Below are positions 50,579 through 59,498 of a DNA stretch of 64,000 bases, one piece after another. The stretch is from Aerococcus urinae (GTDB taxonomy: Bacteria; Bacillota; Bacilli; Lactobacillales; Aerococcaceae), in NCBI RefSeq assembly GCF_001543175.1, contig NZ_CP014161.1, forward strand, positions 372,001 to 436,000, given 5' to 3'. A model generated the notes under the pieces. That model was not told where the DNA came from. It made no database searches and saw nothing but the letters and a program-made list of their open reading frames with translations. Within the stretch, counting starts at the first letter, position 1. The number at the start of each line of letters is the position of its first letter. The position numbers and the translations under genes were made by a program.

Positions 50579-52468
50579 ATGACAGAAACTGCAACTTATA
50601 CCTATAAAGAACACTTGATTGAAAAGCAAAGAAAAGCTGAAGAAGCCATGTTAGAGGAGTTTCACTTGGGAGACTATACTCTTGACAATCCTTTAGTGAA
50701 ATACAATGCCTACCTCATTAACCCTTTATCCGCAGTGGTCCTCTTTAAGACCGAAGAACCTACAGCCATTACTGTTCGCGTCCTAGGTAAGACTGAAGAA
50801 GCCGACATCTTCCAAACCTTCCCAGTAGGTACTGAACATGTACTTCCGATTGTGGGACTTTACCCTGAATATGAAAACAAGGTGGAAATCTATCCTTACC
50901 AAACTCCTTCCAAGAAACATACCGTAACTATTCCAGTGGGCCAAGTGGAAGGTACCGACCTAGTCAACTCGATTGAAACCACCCCTGAGTACATGCAAGA
51001 CAACATTATGTTCCTCTGCCCAGCTAACTATGCCTTAGCCATTGCGGTAGACTATGCGGGTGACGTGCGTTTGAAATTAGATGTGCCTATGGTCTGGGAC
51101 GTTAAGGTGCTAGACAATGGCCACTTGCTCATGTCCAGTGACCGTTTGACCTCTATGCCTTACTTTATGAGTGGGATGTATGAATTCTCAGCAGTAGGTA
51201 AGATTTATACCGAATACCGGGTACCTACTGGTTTCCACCACGACTGTTGTGTCTTACCAAATGGCGATATCATTGCCCTAACCTGTAACCATGAAAATAG
51301 CACCGTAGAAGACCAATTAGTGGTAGTGGATAAGGATACCGGGGTGGTTAAACGGACCATTAACTATATTGACTTCTTAAAACCTGGCGCTCAAAAATCT
51401 GGTTCCTGGTCAGAAGAAGACTGGTTCCATAACAATGCTGTCTGGTATGACAAACATACCAACTCCTTAACCTTATCTGGTCGTCATGTGAATGCTATGG
51501 TGAATATTGACTTCGATACCGAAGAAATTAACTGGATTATTTCTGATCCCGATGGCTGGCCAGAAGAATATCATAAATATCTCTTCACTCCAGTGGGTGA
51601 TGGAGAATTTGACTGGCAATATGAACAACACGCTAACTTGATTACTCCTGATGGCGACGTGATGTGCTTTGACAACCACCACTACGGGGCTCAAGATCCA
51701 GACAAGTACTTAACACCAGAAGAATCCTATTCACGTGGGGTCCGTTACAAGATCGATACCGAAACCATGGAAATTGAACAAGTCTGGCAATATGGTAAAG
51801 AACGTGGTTACGAATTCTTCTCACCATATATCTGTAATGTGGTTTACTATAATGAAGACCACTACCTCATTCATTCCGGCGGTATTGCTTATGACGGCCA
51901 AGGTAATCCATCTAAAGAATTAGGGCCATTTGCTATGCAAGAAGATCCTGATGCTAAATTAGAATCCATTACCGTTGAGTGGAACCATGGCGTTAAGGAA
52001 TATGAATTAAGCGTGCGTTCTAACTACTACCGGGCTGAGAAATTCCCATTATATTCTAAGAAGGGTGGGGAATATGACTTACAATTAGGCGCTGGACGTG
52101 TTCTCGGTTACTTAGGTGAAACCGCGCAAATGGACTATGACATCCCAGCTGAAGAAGTCAATGAACCCGTTCCTGAAAAGGTTGACGTTCGTCTAACCGA
52201 TGAAGAAGATATGTTTACCTTTGAAGCCATGTTTGAAAAAGGCCAATTGGTCATGTTAGTCCTTGAAGGCGAAGAAGATACCCGTCGTTACTTCATTTCA
52301 ACCGCTAAGGGGCATCGCGGAGCTATGTGTGCCGGAACCTTCCTACCTAAGGATGACCGCGAAACCCGTACTGTGGTCACCAAATACGGCTTTGATAAGG
52401 GAGATTACAAGGTCAAATTAATCATCGATGACAAGAAATATGATACTGGCCTAACCATTAAGGGTTAA
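50579..52468 (+). CDS. Arylsulfotransferase (ASST family), without signal peptide
   Basis: ASST enzymes move a sulfate from one phenolic ester to another phenol by way of a sulfated histidine, without PAPS. This 629-residue protein has the N-terminal domain (YTLDNPLVKYNAYLINPLSAVVLF, 33-56) and a propeller with the expected active-site blocks: H220-H221 in GFHHDCCVLPNGD, H303 in SGRHVNAMVNID, and H351 in EQHANLITPDG, which matches the nucleophile of the E. coli enzyme, plus R387 in YSRGVRYKID. Gram-negative members are periplasmic; this one has a charged N-terminus and no signal. Cysteines include a vicinal pair, C223-C224. It is the second gene after thioredoxin with GAGGAGG before the ATG. 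Confidence 0.85.
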   Translation: MTETATYTYKEHLIEKQRKAEEAMLEEFHLGDYTLDNPLVKYNAYLINPLSAVVLFKTEEPTAITVRVLGKTEEADIFQTFPVGTEHVLPIVGLYPEYENKVEIYPYQTPSKKHTVTIPVGQVEGTDLVNSIETTPEYMQDNIMFLCPANYALAIAVDYAGDVRLKLDVPMVWDVKVLDNGHLLMSSDRLTSMPYFMSGMYEFSAVGKIYTEYRVPTGFHHDCCVLPNGDIIALTCNHENSTVEDQLVVVDKDTGVVKRTINYIDFLKPGAQKSGSWSEEDWFHNNAVWYDKHTNSLTLSGRHVNAMVNIDFDTEEINWIISDPDGWPEEYHKYLFTPVGDGEFDWQYEQHANLITPDGDVMCFDNHHYGAQDPDKYLTPEESYSRGVRYKIDTETMEIEQVWQYGKERGYEFFSPYICNVVYYNEDHYLIHSGGIAYDGQGNPSKELGPFAMQEDPDAKLESITVEWNHGVKEYELSVRSNYYRAEKFPLYSKKGGEYDLQLGAGRVLGYLGETAQMDYDIPAEEVNEPVPEKVDVRLTDEEDMFTFEAMFEKGQLVMLVLEGEEDTRRYFISTAKGHRGAMCAGTFLPKDDRETRTVVTKYGFDKGDYKVKLIIDDKKYDTGLTIKG

Positions 52469-52499
52469 AGAAAGACATTTTAAATTTCTTTAAAAAAAT

Positions 52500-52529
52500 T
52501 TGGACAAATTAACCAAACTATGGTCTAAT
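52500..52529 (+). promoter_or_regulatory. Candidate promoter of the YeiH gene
   Basis: TTGGAC (52500-52505), 18-base spacer, TCTAAT (52524-52529). The hairpin at 52539-52586 would lie at the very start of this transcript. Confidence 0.4.
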
Positions 52530-52538
52530 AAAATAGCT

Positions 52539-52586
52539 ACCTCGGAAGCCTTTTCCGTTATAAGAAGCGACTTCTGAGGTGCTTTT
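52539..52586 (+). terminator. Terminator or attenuator between the arylsulfotransferase and YeiH genes
   Basis: ACCTCGGAAG (52539-52548) pairs with CTTCTGAGGT (52571-52580), with one G-U pair and a 22-base loop, followed by GCTTTTATTATTTT. It lies right before the YeiH ribosome site, so it may limit read-through or act as an attenuator. Confidence 0.6.
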
Positions 52587-52606
52587 ATTATTTTAAGGAG
52601 GAAGAT

Positions 52607-53596
52607 ATGGACATTTTAAAAAAGAAGAGCTTTTGGCTCTCATTTATTCTGTTATTATTAGTATCATTATTCGCTAAATGGCTATCAGGCTTCCCTGGCT
52701 TATCCTTAATTGGTCACTTAGTGATTGCCTTAATTATTGGGATGGTTTTACAAGCATCTGGTCAATTAAAGGGGATCGCCAAGGGGGGATCAGGCTTTAT
52801 CTCTAACAAGTTCTTACGTTTAGGGATTATCTTGATGGGCTTCCGCCTCAACCTGGAAGTGCTGGCTCAACACGGTGTCAAGACCATTACCCTAGCTATT
52901 GTGGTCATCGCCTTCACGATTGGGCTAATTTATAGCCTGGCTAAGGCTGCAGGGATTGAACGTAAATTATCCCTCTTATCAGCTTCAGGGTGTGGGATCT
53001 GTGGGGCAGCTGCTGTCCTTGGTCTATCACCCATTATTGAAACCGATGAGGACGATGAGGTTATTTCTGTTGCCGTAGTCGCTATTCTAGGGACCATCTT
53101 TACCTTGATTATGGTACTCTTACGGCCAATCATGGGTTTAACCGATGTTCAGTTTGGAGTCCTAGCTGGTGGCTCATTACATGAGATCGCCCATGCTGTC
53201 GCTGCTGGGGCCGCGGGTGGAGCTGCTTCAGAAAATATTGCCGTGATTGTTAAGTTGTCACGGGTATTAATGCTAGCGCCGGTTTCCTTGATTTTCTCTT
53301 ATATTGCTAGTCGTCGGAGTGATGGCAATAGTCATGCCAAGATTCAATGGCCATGGTTCATGTTAGGTTTCATTATTTCTTCGGCCATTGGGACCTACGC
53401 TGGTCTATCAGAAGCTATTGTGGGTCACTTAGTTGACTTAGCCTATATTCTCTTAGGGATGGCAATGGCTGCTTTAGGGGTAAATGTGAACTTTAAAGTG
53501 GTCTTTGAAAAGGGACAAAAAGTCTTTGCAGTTTGCTTCGCCGGCTCAGTAGCTCTCTTTGCCCTTGTCTTTGTTGCGGCTAAAATGTTCTTCTAG
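52607..53596 (+). CDS. YeiH/PSE family putative sulfate exporter
   Basis: Integral membrane protein of 329 residues with about ten helices, family PF03601 (annotated in general as a putative sulfate exporter on limited evidence). The conserved SGCGICGAAAVLGLSPII and AGGSLHEIAHAVAAGAAGG segments are present. AAGGAGG precedes the ATG. It follows the arylsulfotransferase gene with only a hairpin between, so export of sulfate, sulfite or an organosulfur product of that enzyme is a reasonable inference. A bidirectional terminator follows. Confidence 0.83.
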   Translation: MDILKKKSFWLSFILLLLVSLFAKWLSGFPGLSLIGHLVIALIIGMVLQASGQLKGIAKGGSGFISNKFLRLGIILMGFRLNLEVLAQHGVKTITLAIVVIAFTIGLIYSLAKAAGIERKLSLLSASGCGICGAAAVLGLSPIIETDEDDEVISVAVVAILGTIFTLIMVLLRPIMGLTDVQFGVLAGGSLHEIAHAVAAGAAGGAASENIAVIVKLSRVLMLAPVSLIFSYIASRRSDGNSHAKIQWPWFMLGFIISSAIGTYAGLSEAIVGHLVDLAYILLGMAMAALGVNVNFKVVFEKGQKVFAVCFAGSVALFALVFVAAKMFF

Positions 53597-53612
53597 TCAA
53601 ATAGAGTAAAAG

Positions 53613-53644
53613 AAAAACGCAAGTCCATTCGGGCTTGCGTTTTT
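53613..53644. terminator. Bidirectional terminator
   Basis: AAAAACGCAAGTCC (53613-53626) and GGGCTTGCGTTTTT (53631-53644) form a stem of 14 pairs with one G-U pair around a four-base loop. It serves the YeiH gene and the convergent rplY gene. Confidence 0.93.
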
Positions 53645-53655
53645 GTATGAAGTGG

Positions 53656-54285
53656 TTATTCTGCGTCAGAATCTTTTTCGCCGATTACTTCAGGTTCAGC
53701 GGCTACAGCTGGTTCTGCATCTTCTTCAGGTTCGTCATCTGGAGCGCTGACTGATACGATAACTTCTTCTGGGTCGGTAATTAATTCAGCTTCTTCCATA
53801 CCTTCGAATTTAACTTCGCCGGCAGTAACGCTGTCATTAATGTCTAAGCCGCTAACATCCACAGTGAAGTATTCTGGCGCTTTAGCAGGGTCAATACGTA
53901 GGGTAACTTCGTAGACGTTGATGGCTGCCACACCAGCAGGGTTAGCTAGCTTCTCTTCGCCAACGATAGATACAGGAACGTTAACCTCAAGTTTTTCACC
54001 TTTCTTGATTGCTTGTAAGCTAATGTTATAAACGATTGGCTTAATAGCTGCGCGAGAAATTTCACGTAAGAAAACGGTACGGCTTCCTTGTCCTTCAATT
54101 TCTAATTCGAAAACTGAGTTAGTCCCTAAGTCACGTTCAATTTTTTCCACGTCTGGGCGTTCCATTGAAATTTTGATAGGGTCTAGGTCACTAGCATACA
54201 CGACACCTGGAACTAAGTCTTCACGGCGTAAAGCCTTTGAAGCGGATGTTCCTGCAGCATCACGCGTTTTTGCTACAAATTTCAT
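53656..54285 (-). CDS. rplY: Ribosomal protein L25 / general stress protein Ctc
   Basis: Binds 5S rRNA in the large ribosomal subunit. The 209-residue form has the N-terminal L25 domain (FVAKTRDAAGTSASKALRREDLVPGVVYASD) and the C-terminal beta domain of the long Ctc type (about 95-180), then a disordered acidic tail. Two adjacent ATGs follow AGGAGG; the second (54285) has the better spacing and the family start MKF. In Bacillus this protein rises under stress; no sigma-B site is visible here. Confidence 0.92.
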   Translation of the reverse strand: MKFVAKTRDAAGTSASKALRREDLVPGVVYASDLDPIKISMERPDVEKIERDLGTNSVFELEIEGQGSRTVFLREISRAAIKPIVYNISLQAIKKGEKLEVNVPVSIVGEEKLANPAGVAAINVYEVTLRIDPAKAPEYFTVDVSGLDINDSVTAGEVKFEGMEEAELITDPEEVIVSVSAPDDEPEEDAEPAVAAEPEVIGEKDSDAE

Positions 54286-54532
54286 CATTCTACCTCCTGA
54301 TTATTACTTTTATGAATTCTTTGAATTCCTAAAAACTACTCAATTATAGCACAAAGGGCCATAATAGATCAAGAATCCATAGTTTTTCAATTTCTATTTA
54401 ACCATAAAAAGGCCAAGAGTTGTAGTGTTTTTGAAAAATATTTCTTGTAATTCGCTTTTTGCTTGTCTAGAGAATAAAAGAAGGACTTCTAGTTTTTAAT
54501 CCCTAGTGGACCAACTCAAGGCCTAAGTATGG

Positions 54533-54538
54533 TAAAAT
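54533..54538 (+). promoter_or_regulatory. Candidate -10 of thrC
   Basis: TGGTAAAAT with core TAAAAT, an extended -10, 37 bases before the ATG. The rest of the 290-base gap between rplY and thrC is AT-rich and shows no T-box or other clear leader structure. Confidence 0.45.
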
Positions 54539-54574
54539 AACGGCAATAATATCTGCTTACCTAGGAGGTTATCC

Positions 54575-56050
54575 ATGTTATACACCAGTACGAGAAATAG
54601 TCAGCTTTCTGTTCGGTCAACAGAGGCAATTTTGCAAGGCCTAGCGCCTGATGGGGGGCTTTATGTTCCTAAATCGATTCCTCATTATCAAGGGGATTGG
54701 GAGACGATGAGCAAGTTGTCCTACCAGGAACTAGCCTTTCAAATTTTAAGCCTCTATTTTGATGATTTTCCTGAGGACATTTTACAGACCTGTATCCAAG
54801 CCGCCTATGATGAAAAATTTGATGATGACCGCATTGCACCGGTAGTTGGTTTATCCGATCATTATCTCTTGGAACTTTTCCATGGGCCGACGATTGCCTT
54901 TAAGGACATGGCCTTATCCTTACTCCCTCACTTAATGAAGGCTGCCCAAAAAGTCTTGGGTCGCGATGAAGAAATTATCATTTTAACCGCGACTTCAGGA
55001 GACACCGGTAAGGCCGCTATGGCTGGTTTTGAAGACGTGACTGGGACTAAGATCATTGTCTTCTATCCTAAGGGCGGGGTTTCCAGCATTCAGGAAAAAC
55101 AAATGCTGACCCAAAAAGGAGACAACACCTATGTCTTTGGGGTCAAAGGAAACTTTGATGACGCTCAAAGTAAGGTCAAGGAGCTTTTCAATGATAAGGA
55201 CTTAGCAGCGGAACTTCAAGCCAACCATAGCCAATTTTCTTCTGCTAATTCCATGAATATCGGTCGCTTGTTCCCTCAAGTGGTTTACTATTTCTATGCC
55301 TATGGGCAATTACTGAAACAGGGCGCGATTCAAGCAGGGGACTTGGTCAACTTTACGGTGCCAACCGGGAATTTTGGAAATATATTGGCTGGCTACTATG
55401 CTAAGCAAATGGGCCTACCGATTGACCGCTTAGTCTGTGCCTCAAACGACAATACCGTCCTCTATGACTTCTTCAATAGCGGGACTTATGACCGCCGTCG
55501 TCCTTTTAAATTGACCATCTCTCCTTCGATGGATATTTTGGTCTCCAGTAACCTGGAACGGCTCTTGTATTACGCCGTGGGTCAGGATAGTCAAGCGGTC
55601 AAAGACTTGATGGCTGCATTACAGGATGAAGGTCACTACCAATTAGGTCAAGAAGTGCAAGCGGCCTTTGATAGCTTTATTGGAGCCTATAGTGATGAAG
55701 CTGAAACTAGAGCAGAAATTAAGCGCGTTTACCAAGAGGACCACTACCTCATGGATCCCCATACGGCCGTGGCTTCCGCCTGCCTAGGCAAGGTGAAGGA
55801 CCAGTTAGCGGGGGAAAGTATTGTGGTATCGACCGCCAGTCCCTTTAAATTCCCCGCTGCCGTTTTGGAATCAATCGATAAGGGCGACAGTCATTTAAGT
55901 GACTTAGAACTCTTAGAGGCAGTGCAAGCGGCCAATGGTTTGGACTATCCCCAAGCAATCCAAGCCATCCTTGAAGCGGACAGCCGGCCTGAACGGGTAA
56001 TTGAAGTGGAGGAAATGGAAACAGTGGTAAGAGAGATTGCCAAAGGATAG
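54575..56050 (+). CDS. thrC: Threonine synthase
   Basis: PLP enzyme that converts O-phosphohomoserine to threonine. The 491-residue length fits the longer bacterial/yeast-type group. The N-terminal SVRSTEAILQGLAPDGGLYVP and the PLP lysine motif FHGPTIAFKDMALSLL (K about 110) are diagnostic, as is TATSGDTGKAAMAG for the phosphate loop. CTAGGAGG precedes the ATG. No hom or thrB is adjacent. coaBC follows ten bases later, and the thrC stop overlaps its ribosome site. Confidence 0.95.
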   Translation: MLYTSTRNSQLSVRSTEAILQGLAPDGGLYVPKSIPHYQGDWETMSKLSYQELAFQILSLYFDDFPEDILQTCIQAAYDEKFDDDRIAPVVGLSDHYLLELFHGPTIAFKDMALSLLPHLMKAAQKVLGRDEEIIILTATSGDTGKAAMAGFEDVTGTKIIVFYPKGGVSSIQEKQMLTQKGDNTYVFGVKGNFDDAQSKVKELFNDKDLAAELQANHSQFSSANSMNIGRLFPQVVYYFYAYGQLLKQGAIQAGDLVNFTVPTGNFGNILAGYYAKQMGLPIDRLVCASNDNTVLYDFFNSGTYDRRRPFKLTISPSMDILVSSNLERLLYYAVGQDSQAVKDLMAALQDEGHYQLGQEVQAAFDSFIGAYSDEAETRAEIKRVYQEDHYLMDPHTAVASACLGKVKDQLAGESIVVSTASPFKFPAAVLESIDKGDSHLSDLELLEAVQAANGLDYPQAIQAILEADSRPERVIEVEEMETVVREIAKG

Positions 56051-56059
56051 GAGATTAAG

Positions 56060-57298
56060 GTGTTAGAAAATAAACAAATCGTTGTGATCGTGACCGGTGG
56101 AATTGCTGCTTACAAGGCGCCAGACTTTGTGCGTCTATTGATCAAGTCCGGCGCTGAAGTCAGGGTAGTGATGACTGAGGCAGCTGAACAATTTGTCCGC
56201 CCCTTTACTTTCGAGGTCTTAACCAAGTACCCCGTCCTAACTGACCAGGGAGATTATCCTGAAAGTATCGGTCACATTCATTTAGCTGACTGGGCTGACC
56301 TGGTGGTTGTCCTCCCAGCTACCGCTAACACCCTAGCCAAGGCGAGCTTGGGTTTAGGGGATAATGAGGCAACTGCTACCTTATTAGCCATGGATTGTCC
56401 GCGGATTTTTGTTCCAGCCATGAATAGTAAAATGTGGGAAAATCTGGCTACGGTTAATAATGTTAACAACATAAGAAAAGGCGGAGATATTGTTATCGAA
56501 CCGGCTAGTGGCTTTTTGGCGGAAGGCTATGAAGGGAAAGGGAGGATGCCTGAACCCATTGAGGTCTTGCAAGCAATTAAAGCTTTAGTGGCTTTGGACA
56601 AGGCCTTCAATGGTCAAGTAAAGAATATCCTTAAGACCAGCCCCTTTAAAGGGAAGAAGATCGCCGTATCCGCTGGAGGTACTCAAGAAGCTATTGATCC
56701 CGTACGCTTTATTGGTAACCATTCCTCAGGGAAAATGGGCTTGGCCTTAGCCCATGTGGCTTTACTCTTAGGAGCCGAAGTCACTTTAGTGATGACCCCA
56801 ACGGCCCGAGATTTGCCCCATCTCCCTGCCATTCAAACCCGTCAGGTCAAAGACGCTCGCCAGCTCTACCAAGTCATGCACGAACTGAACGAGGCTAGTG
56901 ATATCATTATCATGGCGGCAGCGGTTTCAGACTATCGGGTCGAGACGCCTAGCCCCGAGAAGATCAAGAAAAATAAAGACACTGACCAGGACCACTTGCA
57001 AATTAACCTGGTAGAGAATCCTGATATTCTCAAGAGCCTTTCCCAGGAAGGGACTTTCTTGGTAGGCTTTGCCGCTGAAACCAACCACGTGCTCGACTAT
57101 GCCAAGAAGAAATTAGCTGCCAAGGGCATCGATATGATTGTAGCTAATGACGTGAGTCAACAAGCTATCGGTTTCTCTAGTGAAGACAATGCCGTCACCA
57201 TCATCAGTCAAAAGGGGGCAAAAACCTTACCTCAAGCCGATAAAATGATGATTGCTGCTGGAATTTTTGCTCAAATTGCTCAAGAATTGAATCCATAA
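56060..57298 (+). CDS. coaBC: Bifunctional phosphopantothenoylcysteine decarboxylase/synthetase
   Basis: Catalyses two steps of coenzyme A synthesis: joining cysteine to phosphopantothenate with CTP (CoaB) and decarboxylating the product (CoaC, an FMN enzyme). Residues 1-190 are CoaC, with VTGGIAAYK, the catalytic histidine in IGHIHLADWAD and PAMNSKMWEN. Residues 195-412 are CoaB, with VSAGGTQEAIDPVRFIGNHSSGKMG. The GTG start follows AGGAG. In streptococci the two are separate genes; here they are fused. The later step coaD is at 8985. Confidence 0.95.
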   Translation: MLENKQIVVIVTGGIAAYKAPDFVRLLIKSGAEVRVVMTEAAEQFVRPFTFEVLTKYPVLTDQGDYPESIGHIHLADWADLVVVLPATANTLAKASLGLGDNEATATLLAMDCPRIFVPAMNSKMWENLATVNNVNNIRKGGDIVIEPASGFLAEGYEGKGRMPEPIEVLQAIKALVALDKAFNGQVKNILKTSPFKGKKIAVSAGGTQEAIDPVRFIGNHSSGKMGLALAHVALLLGAEVTLVMTPTARDLPHLPAIQTRQVKDARQLYQVMHELNEASDIIIMAAAVSDYRVETPSPEKIKKNKDTDQDHLQINLVENPDILKSLSQEGTFLVGFAAETNHVLDYAKKKLAAKGIDMIVANDVSQQAIGFSSEDNAVTIISQKGAKTLPQADKMMIAAGIFAQIAQELNP

Positions 57299-57299
57299 G

Positions 57300-57353
57300 A
57301 AAAAGGACTTAGCTCTAAGCCAGGAAATGGCTGCTAGCTAGGTCCTTTTTTTC
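57300..57353 (+). terminator. Terminator of thrC-coaBC
   Basis: AAAAGGAC (57301-57308) and GTCCTTTT (57342-57349), with inner TAGCT/AGCTA pairing, form a stem followed by TTT. It lies between coaBC and the convergent def gene. Confidence 0.85.
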
Positions 57354-57372
57354 TTGATCAGGGGATCAAGGC

Positions 57373-57951
57373 TTAAAACTCGTCACCTAAAAGATAGGTG
57401 TGCTCACCTAAGGAGTAGGGATCGTTTTTATTAATTCTTTCATAGTAGAGGTGACCGTCGAGGTGGTCGATTTCGTGTTGCAAGACGATAGCAGGATAGC
57501 CCTTGAAACGTTTCTTAAAGTGATTGCCTTCTAAATCATCGTAAGTGATGGTGATTCGAGCGTAGCGGGGCACATAGCCGGACACGTCATCATCGACTGA
57601 GAGGCAGCCTTCGCCCTCTCTGAGGCAGACTTTTTCTACGGAATGACTAATGATCTTTGGATTGACCATAACCCCTTCTAAGATAATCTCTTCATCGGAA
57701 TCAGGATCTTCGATATTAGGAACCAAAAGGGCAATCATCTTTTCGCCGATGCCTACTTGAGGGGCGGCGAGACCAACACCAGCGCGGAGACCAAGTTCAG
57801 GGCCCTTTTCTTCATCTTGACTATTATACAGGTATTCCATCATATCGTGAGCGGCTTGTTTTTGCGTTTCATTTAAGGGAAAAGTGATGGTGTCTGCTTC
57901 ACGGTGTAAAACTGGATTACCATCACGGGTTATGTCATCCATTAAGTACAT
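57373..57951 (-). CDS. def: Peptide deformylase
   Basis: Metal-dependent enzyme that removes the N-formyl group from nascent proteins before methionine cleavage by Map (6649). The 192-residue protein has all three motifs: GVGLAAPQVG, EGCLSV (cysteine ligand) and QHEIDHLDG (two histidines and the catalytic glutamate). The insert around 95-115 is that of the Gram-positive type II enzymes. GGAGG lies ten bases before the ATG. Monocistronic. Confidence 0.95.
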   Translation of the reverse strand: MYLMDDITRDGNPVLHREADTITFPLNETQKQAAHDMMEYLYNSQDEEKGPELGLRAGVGLAAPQVGIGEKMIALLVPNIEDPDSDEEIILEGVMVNPKIISHSVEKVCLREGEGCLSVDDDVSGYVPRYARITITYDDLEGNHFKKRFKGYPAIVLQHEIDHLDGHLYYERINKNDPYSLGEHTYLLGDEF

Positions 57952-58099
57952 ACAGCTTATCCTCCATTAATTATCTTATATTTTAATTCATTTTCTCAAA
58001 TTACAGCAAATAAGTCAAAAGGATCTCGCCGTTTTTTAAGGCCATAAATCATCGAATCAGAACAATAAATGTATCCCTTAATTAATAAAATTTTCACAA

Positions 58100-58113
58100 G
58101 GTAAGCGCTTTCC
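58100..58113. promoter_or_regulatory. Candidate cre site 1 upstream of pdhA
   Basis: GGTAAGCGCTTTCC is a close match to the CcpA catabolite-responsive element, centred on AGCGCT, about 290 bases before the pdhA start. A perfect ten-base palindrome, TGTTATAACA, follows at 58131-58140 and may be another operator. Confidence 0.5.
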
Positions 58114-58223
58114 TGATCGAACTATAACAGTGTTATAACAGTTGCAAACACCTGTATTATTTTTGAAAATGGCTTTATATAAGTACTTTAGCCAGACTTT
58201 TAGGAAAGCAATCAGGGCGTACA

Positions 58224-58237
58224 TGTTAACGTTTACA
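58224..58237. promoter_or_regulatory. Candidate cre site 2 upstream of pdhA
   Basis: TGTTAACGTTTACA fits the cre consensus TGWNANCGNTNWCA at every position. It lies about 55-65 bases upstream of the candidate pdh promoter, a place where CcpA can activate, as it does for overflow genes in Bacillus. Confidence 0.6.
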
Positions 58238-58289
58238 CAAATAAAGCAACTGTTCTAATATAGAAAGTTAGGATTTGGGCCTCAATTGT

Positions 58290-58318
58290 TTGAATTCGCT
58301 TCCTTTCCATGATAAATT
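58290..58318 (+). promoter_or_regulatory. Candidate promoter of pdhABCD
   Basis: TTGAAT (58290-58295), 17-base spacer, TAAATT (58313-58318) with TG two bases upstream. It stands 75 bases before the pdhA ATG. Other AT-rich -10-like sites exist further upstream, so the start site is not certain. Confidence 0.4.
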
Positions 58319-58392
58319 AGTGAAGTGAAGGGTGAATAAGCCAATGCCAAGGCATGGCAAAATATTTTCTTTACAGAAAGGAATGTGTACAG

Positions 58393-59496
58393 ATGGCAAA
58401 ACAACCAGTAGATTATCAAGCACAACTTGCTGGTATTGACGAACAGTTCCAAATGGTTCGTATACTAGACGAGGAAGGGAAAGTCGTTAACCCTGACATT
58501 ATGCCAGATTTAACTGACGACCAACTTGTAGAAATAATGAAACGGATGGTCTTTTCAAGAACCTTACACGAACGCTCAATGGCACTTGCTCGCCAAGGAC
58601 GTTTAGGTTTCTATGCGCCAACTTATGGACAAGAAGCTTCCCAAATGGCTAGCTCCTATGCCTTTGAACAAGATGACTGGCTATTCCCAGGTTACCGTGA
58701 TATTCCACAATTAGTGGCTAAGGGATTACCAGTAGACAAGGCCTTCCATTGGTCTCGTGGACACGTCGAAGGAAATAATTATCCAGAAGACTTCCATGCA
58801 ATGCCTCCACAAATTATTATTGGGGCTCAACTTATCCAAGGTATGGGTAATGCTGTTGGTCAAAAACTAAATGGCTCTAAGAATGTCACCTACACCTACA
58901 CCGGTGATGGTGGTTCAAGTCAAGGGGACTCATATGAAGCTTGGAACTATGCTGGTCGCTATAAAGCACCAATTGTTTTCTTCATTCAAAACAATGGTTT
59001 TGCGATTTCCACCCCACGTCAAAAACAATCAGCGGCTAAATCCTTAGCACAAAAAGCCGTTGCAGCTGGTATGCCAGGTGTTCAAGTGGACGGTAACGAT
59101 GCCTTAGCAGTTTATGCAGTTGCTAAACAAGCACGTGAATGGGCTGCAGCAGGTAACGGACCAGTCTTAATTGAAACCATTACCAACCGCCTCGGCGCTC
59201 ACTCCACTTCCGGTGACGATCCTAAGATTTATCGTACCGATGAAGATATCCAAAGCTGGACCAGTCGTGAACCACTGATTCGTTTCCGTGCATATCTAGA
59301 AGAAAAAGGTTTATGGGACGAACAAACTGAAAGCGACTATGTCGAAAGCGTTAAAGAAGAAGTTCAAGCAGCCATCAAGAAAGCTGAAGCTGCGCCTAAG
59401 CAAAAAGTTTCTGACTTCTTGAAGAACATGTTCGAAGAACCAGGACAAAACATTAAAGAACAAATTGAAAAATATGAAGCGAAGGAGAGTGAATAA
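58393..59496 (+). CDS. pdhA: Pyruvate dehydrogenase E1 component, alpha subunit
   Basis: With PdhB decarboxylates pyruvate using thiamine diphosphate. The ATG at 58393 follows AAAGGA; an in-frame ATG at 58354 has none and gives an odd N-terminus. The 367-residue protein has the ThDP motif [31 protein letters not shown] (GDG to NN), the phosphorylation-loop region [20 protein letters not shown] and [29 protein letters not shown]. The upstream region has two cre candidates. The four pdh genes are in the usual order. Confidence 0.96.
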   Translation: MAKQPVDYQAQLAGIDEQFQMVRILDEEGKVVNPDIMPDLTDDQLVEIMKRMVFSRTLHERSMALARQGRLGFYAPTYGQEASQMASSYAFEQDDWLFPGYRDIPQLVAKGLPVDKAFHWSRGHVEGNNYPEDFHAMPPQIIIGAQLIQGMGNAVGQKLNGSKNVTYTYTGDGGSSQGDSYEAWNYAGRYKAPIVFFIQNNGFAISTPRQKQSAAKSLAQKAVAAGMPGVQVDGNDALAVYAVAKQAREWAAAGNGPVLIETITNRLGAHSTSGDDPKIYRTDEDIQSWTSREPLIRFRAYLEEKGLWDEQTESDYVESVKEEVQAAIKKAEAAPKQKVSDFLKNMFEEPGQNIKEQIEKYEAKESE

Positions 59497-59498
59497 GG

